The notes beneath the pieces were generated by a model. The model made no database searches. It was not told the origin of the DNA and saw only the letters and a list, made by a program, of their open reading frames with translations. A stretch of 64,000 nt of DNA. Source: Fluviicola sp. (lineage in GTDB: Bacteria > Bacteroidota > Bacteroidia > Flavobacteriales_D > Crocinitomicaceae). The stretch spans positions 124,001 through 188,000 of the forward strand of contig NZ_JAQSWB010000007.1 in NCBI RefSeq assembly GCF_029266855.1, written 5' to 3'. Of the stretch, positions 61,883 through 64,000 are shown one piece after another (positions within the stretch are counted from its first letter, which is position 1; every line of letters begins with the position of its first letter). A program made the position numbers and the translations under genes.

Positions 61883-61965
61883 TGTTTATTTAAATTATGC
61901 AGTCGTAACGTGGGCGTTAAAGGGAAGCTTTAATCAATAATCCCACTGCTGCGGTTAATACATGT

Positions 61966-62517
61966 TTATCCTTCTTTTTCGACTTGCATGTAGCTAAGCT
62001 CGAGAAGGTTCTTGCGACCGAAGATTTTAACCATTACTTTCAATTTCTTTTTCTCTTCATTGATCTCGTCAATTACTCCGGAGAAATTGTTGAATGGTCC
62101 GTCGATCACTTTAACTGACTCTCCGATAACGAACGGGATTTTCACTTCCTCTTCTGTTTCGGATAATTCGTCAACTTTACCTAAAATTCTATTTACCTCA
62201 GACAAACGCATTGGTTGAGGGTCTCCCCCTTTTTCAGCACCCAGGAATCCGATTACATTTGGAATTCCCTTGATCACGTGAGGAACCTCCCCGATCAATG
62301 CTGCTTCAATCAATACATATCCTGGTAAATACGCTTTTTCCTTTGAGATTTTCTTCCCGTTACGGATTTGAAAAACTTTCTCAGTTGGAATCAATACTTG
62401 AGACACGTAATCATCGAGCTTTAAACGGGAAATTTCGAGATCCAGGTATTCTTTCACCTTTTTCTCTTTTCCACTTACTGCACGTACTACGTACCAACGT
62501 TTTTTAATATCTCCCAT
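61966..62517 (-). CDS. nusG: Transcription termination/antitermination protein NusG
   Basis: 'WYVVRAVSGKEKKVKEYL', KOW motif; start moved to ATG 62517 because the longer ORF overlaps secE. Confidence 0.95.
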   Translation of the reverse strand: MGDIKKRWYVVRAVSGKEKKVKEYLDLEISRLKLDDYVSQVLIPTEKVFQIRNGKKISKEKAYLPGYVLIEAALIGEVPHVIKGIPNVIGFLGAEKGGDPQPMRLSEVNRILGKVDELSETEEEVKIPFVIGESVKVIDGPFNNFSGVIDEINEEKKKLKVMVKIFGRKNLLELSYMQVEKEG

Positions 62518-62525
62518 TTTTCCAA

Positions 62526-62747
62526 TTAAAAGAAAGAATAGATAAATCCAACAACCCCTTTCCAGGAAGAGGTAGGAGTTCCTGTAATTCCAAAGACATT
62601 GTCCATCGCGAACACTAACAATGCAAAAATTACAGACGCAACTACCACAATAAGTGCATTGCTCTGCAATTCTTTCCACGTCGGCCACGTAACATTCTGA
62701 GTCATCTCAGTAATTGTCTCGCTAAAATAATTTCTAAACTTTGACAT
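62526..62747 (-). CDS. secE: Preprotein translocase subunit SecE
   Basis: 'NYFSETITEMTQNVTWPTWKELQSNALIVVVASVIFALLVFAMDNVF'; start set at ATG 62747. Confidence 0.95.
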   Translation of the reverse strand: MSKFRNYFSETITEMTQNVTWPTWKELQSNALIVVVASVIFALLVFAMDNVFGITGTPTSSWKGVVGFIYSFF

Positions 62748-62767
62748 GGTCAATTTATTTTGTTTTG

Positions 62768-62840
62768 CACGGGCGGTAGGATTCGAACCCACGACCAATG
62801 GTTTTGGAGACCACTACTCTACCAGCTGAGCTACGCCCGT
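62768..62840 (-). tRNA. tRNA-Trp (CCA anticodon)
   Basis: Minus strand ACGGGCGTAGCTCAGCTGGTAGAGTAGTGGTCTCCAAAACCATTGGTCGTGGGTTCGAATCCTACCGCCCGTG: cloverleaf, anticodon loop CTCCAAA, no encoded CCA. Confidence 0.95.
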
Positions 62841-62844
62841 GTAA

Positions 62845-62869
62845 AAAGGGGAGTTTAAGCTCCCCTTTC
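62845..62869 (-). terminator. Hairpin between tuf and tRNA-Trp
   Basis: AAAGGGGAGTTTAAGCTCCCCTTT inverted repeat. Confidence 0.7.
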
Positions 62870-62890
62870 ATTCAATATATTTATCGCGAA

Positions 62891-64000
62891 TTAAGCGATG
62901 ATTTCAGTAACCTGACCAGCACCTACAGTACGACCACCCTCACGGATAGCGAAACGTAGACCTTTGTCCATTGCTACAGGAACGATTAACTTAACATTGA
63001 TTGTTACGTTATCACCTGGCATAACCATCTCACGTCCGTCTGTCAAGAAAATCTCTCCAGTTACGTCAGTTGTACGGAAGTAGAACTGAGGACGGTATTT
63101 GTTATGGAATGGAGTGTGACGACCACCTTCTTCTTTTTTCAATACGTAGATTTCAGCTTTGAAATCAGCATGTGGTTTAACAGAACCTGGTTTACAGATT
63201 ACCATTCCACGTTTGATTTGAGATTTCTCAATACCACGTAATAAAAGACCTACGTTGTCACCAGCTTCACCGCGATCCAAGATCTTACGGAACATCTCTA
63301 CCCCAGTTACAGTTGAAGTCAATTTCTCTTCACCCATACCTAAGATTTCAACCGGATCTCCAGAGTTAATAACTCCTGTTTCGATACGTCCTGTTGCTAC
63401 TGTACCACGACCTGTAATCGTAAATACGTCTTCAACCGGCATCAAGAAAGGCTTATCAACATCACGAGGAGGCAATTCGATATATGTATCTACTGCATCC
63501 ATCAACTCGTCGATTTTAGCAACCCACTCAGCTTCTCCGTTCAATGCACCAAGTGCAGAACCTTGAATAACCGGTGCATTGTCACCATCATAGTCGTAGA
63601 AAGACAACAATTCACGAACTTCCATTTCAACTAATTCCAACAACTCAGCATCGTCAACCATATCCACTTTATTCATGAATACAACTAAACGAGGAACACC
63701 AACTTGTTTTCCTAATAGGATATGCTCACGAGTTTGCGGCATTGGACCATCAGTCGCAGCAACAACCAAGATAGCACCGTCCATCTGAGCAGCACCTGTA
63801 ACCATGTTCTTTACGTAATCCGCGTGACCTGGACAGTCAACGTGAGCGTAATGACGATTCAAAGTTTCGTACTCGATGTGTGAAGTGTTAATAGTAATAC
63901 CACGCTCTTTTTCTTCAGGAGCGTTGTCAATAGAAGAGAAATCACGAACCGCAGCCAATCCCTTAGAAGCTAACACACTAGAGATTGCAGCTGTTAACGT
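62891..64000 (-). CDS. tuf: Elongation factor Tu (N-terminus outside window)
   Basis: '[15 protein letters not shown]', '[26 protein letters not shown]', '[11 protein letters not shown]'; frame open to the window edge. Confidence 0.98.
   Translation of the reverse strand, partial: TLTAAISSVLASKGLAAVRDFSSIDNAPEEKERGITINTSHIEYETLNRHYAHVDCPGHADYVKNMVTGAAQMDGAILVVAATDGPMPQTREHILLGKQVGVPRLVVFMNKVDMVDDAELLELVEMEVRELLSFYDYDGDNAPVIQGSALGALNGEAEWVAKIDELMDAVDTYIELPPRDVDKPFLMPVEDVFTITGRGTVATGRIETGVINSGDPVEILGMGEEKLTSTVTGVEMFRKILDRGEAGDNVGLLLRGIEKSQIKRGMVICKPGSVKPHADFKAEIYVLKKEEGGRHTPFHNKYRPQFYFRTTDVTGEIFLTDGREMVMPGDNVTINVKLIVPVAMDKGLRFAIREGGRTVGAGQVTEIIA

Noticed and set aside
62518-62688. Extended N-terminus of the nusG ORF
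   Set aside because: Would overlap secE on the same strand; NusG homology begins at MGDIKKRWYVV.
62748-62798. Extended N-terminus of the secE ORF
   Set aside because: Encoded by tRNA-Trp sequence ('VVGSNPTARA' is the usual tRNA-derived artefact).
1-64000. CRISPR array, prophage, or toxin-antitoxin/defence island
   Set aside because: No regularly spaced direct repeats, Cas genes, integrases, phage structural genes or recognisable TA pairs were seen on reading the window and ORF track.

Overview
This is a Bacteroidota (Flavobacteriia-like) chromosomal window. The lineage call rests on TAnnTTTG promoters, a T9SS-type sorting tail, the DUF3467 gene and the gene order, not on a search. Four blocks are recognisable. 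(1) A division and cell-wall (dcw) cluster lies on the minus strand at about 1.0-20.6 kb: mraZ, rsmH, ftsL-like, ftsI with PASTA, murE, mraY, murD, an unknown 155-aa protein, ftsW, murG, murC, ftsQ, ftsA, ftsZ, then yqeY. A plus-strand TPR histidine kinase/NarL response regulator pair splits ftsQ from ftsA. (2) A mixed region at 21.5-26.8 kb carries an RluA-type pseudouridine synthase, engB/ysxC, lipoproteins, an alkyltransferase-like protein, a minimal T9SS-tail protein and several palindromic repeats. (3) A surface-polysaccharide locus covers about 26.8-46.4 kb, with two flippases, two polymerase/ligase-type membrane proteins and an acetamidino-type HisF2/HisH pair. It is interrupted by rny-zapA. 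(4) The tuf-tRNA-Trp-secE-nusG-rplKAJL-rpoBC transcription/translation operon lies on the minus strand at 51.5-64 kb. I see no CRISPR array, rRNA, prophage or intact transposon. The best leads are a period-10 GTGG array upstream of mraZ that fits MraZ operators, TPR kinases inserted next to core operons (ftsQ|ftsA and near rpoC/DUF3467), a structured element between zapA and rny, a hairpin between rplL and rpoB, leaderless-type promoters, and HisF2/HisH without a visible amidotransferase partner. I found no clear-cut new defence or mobile system.
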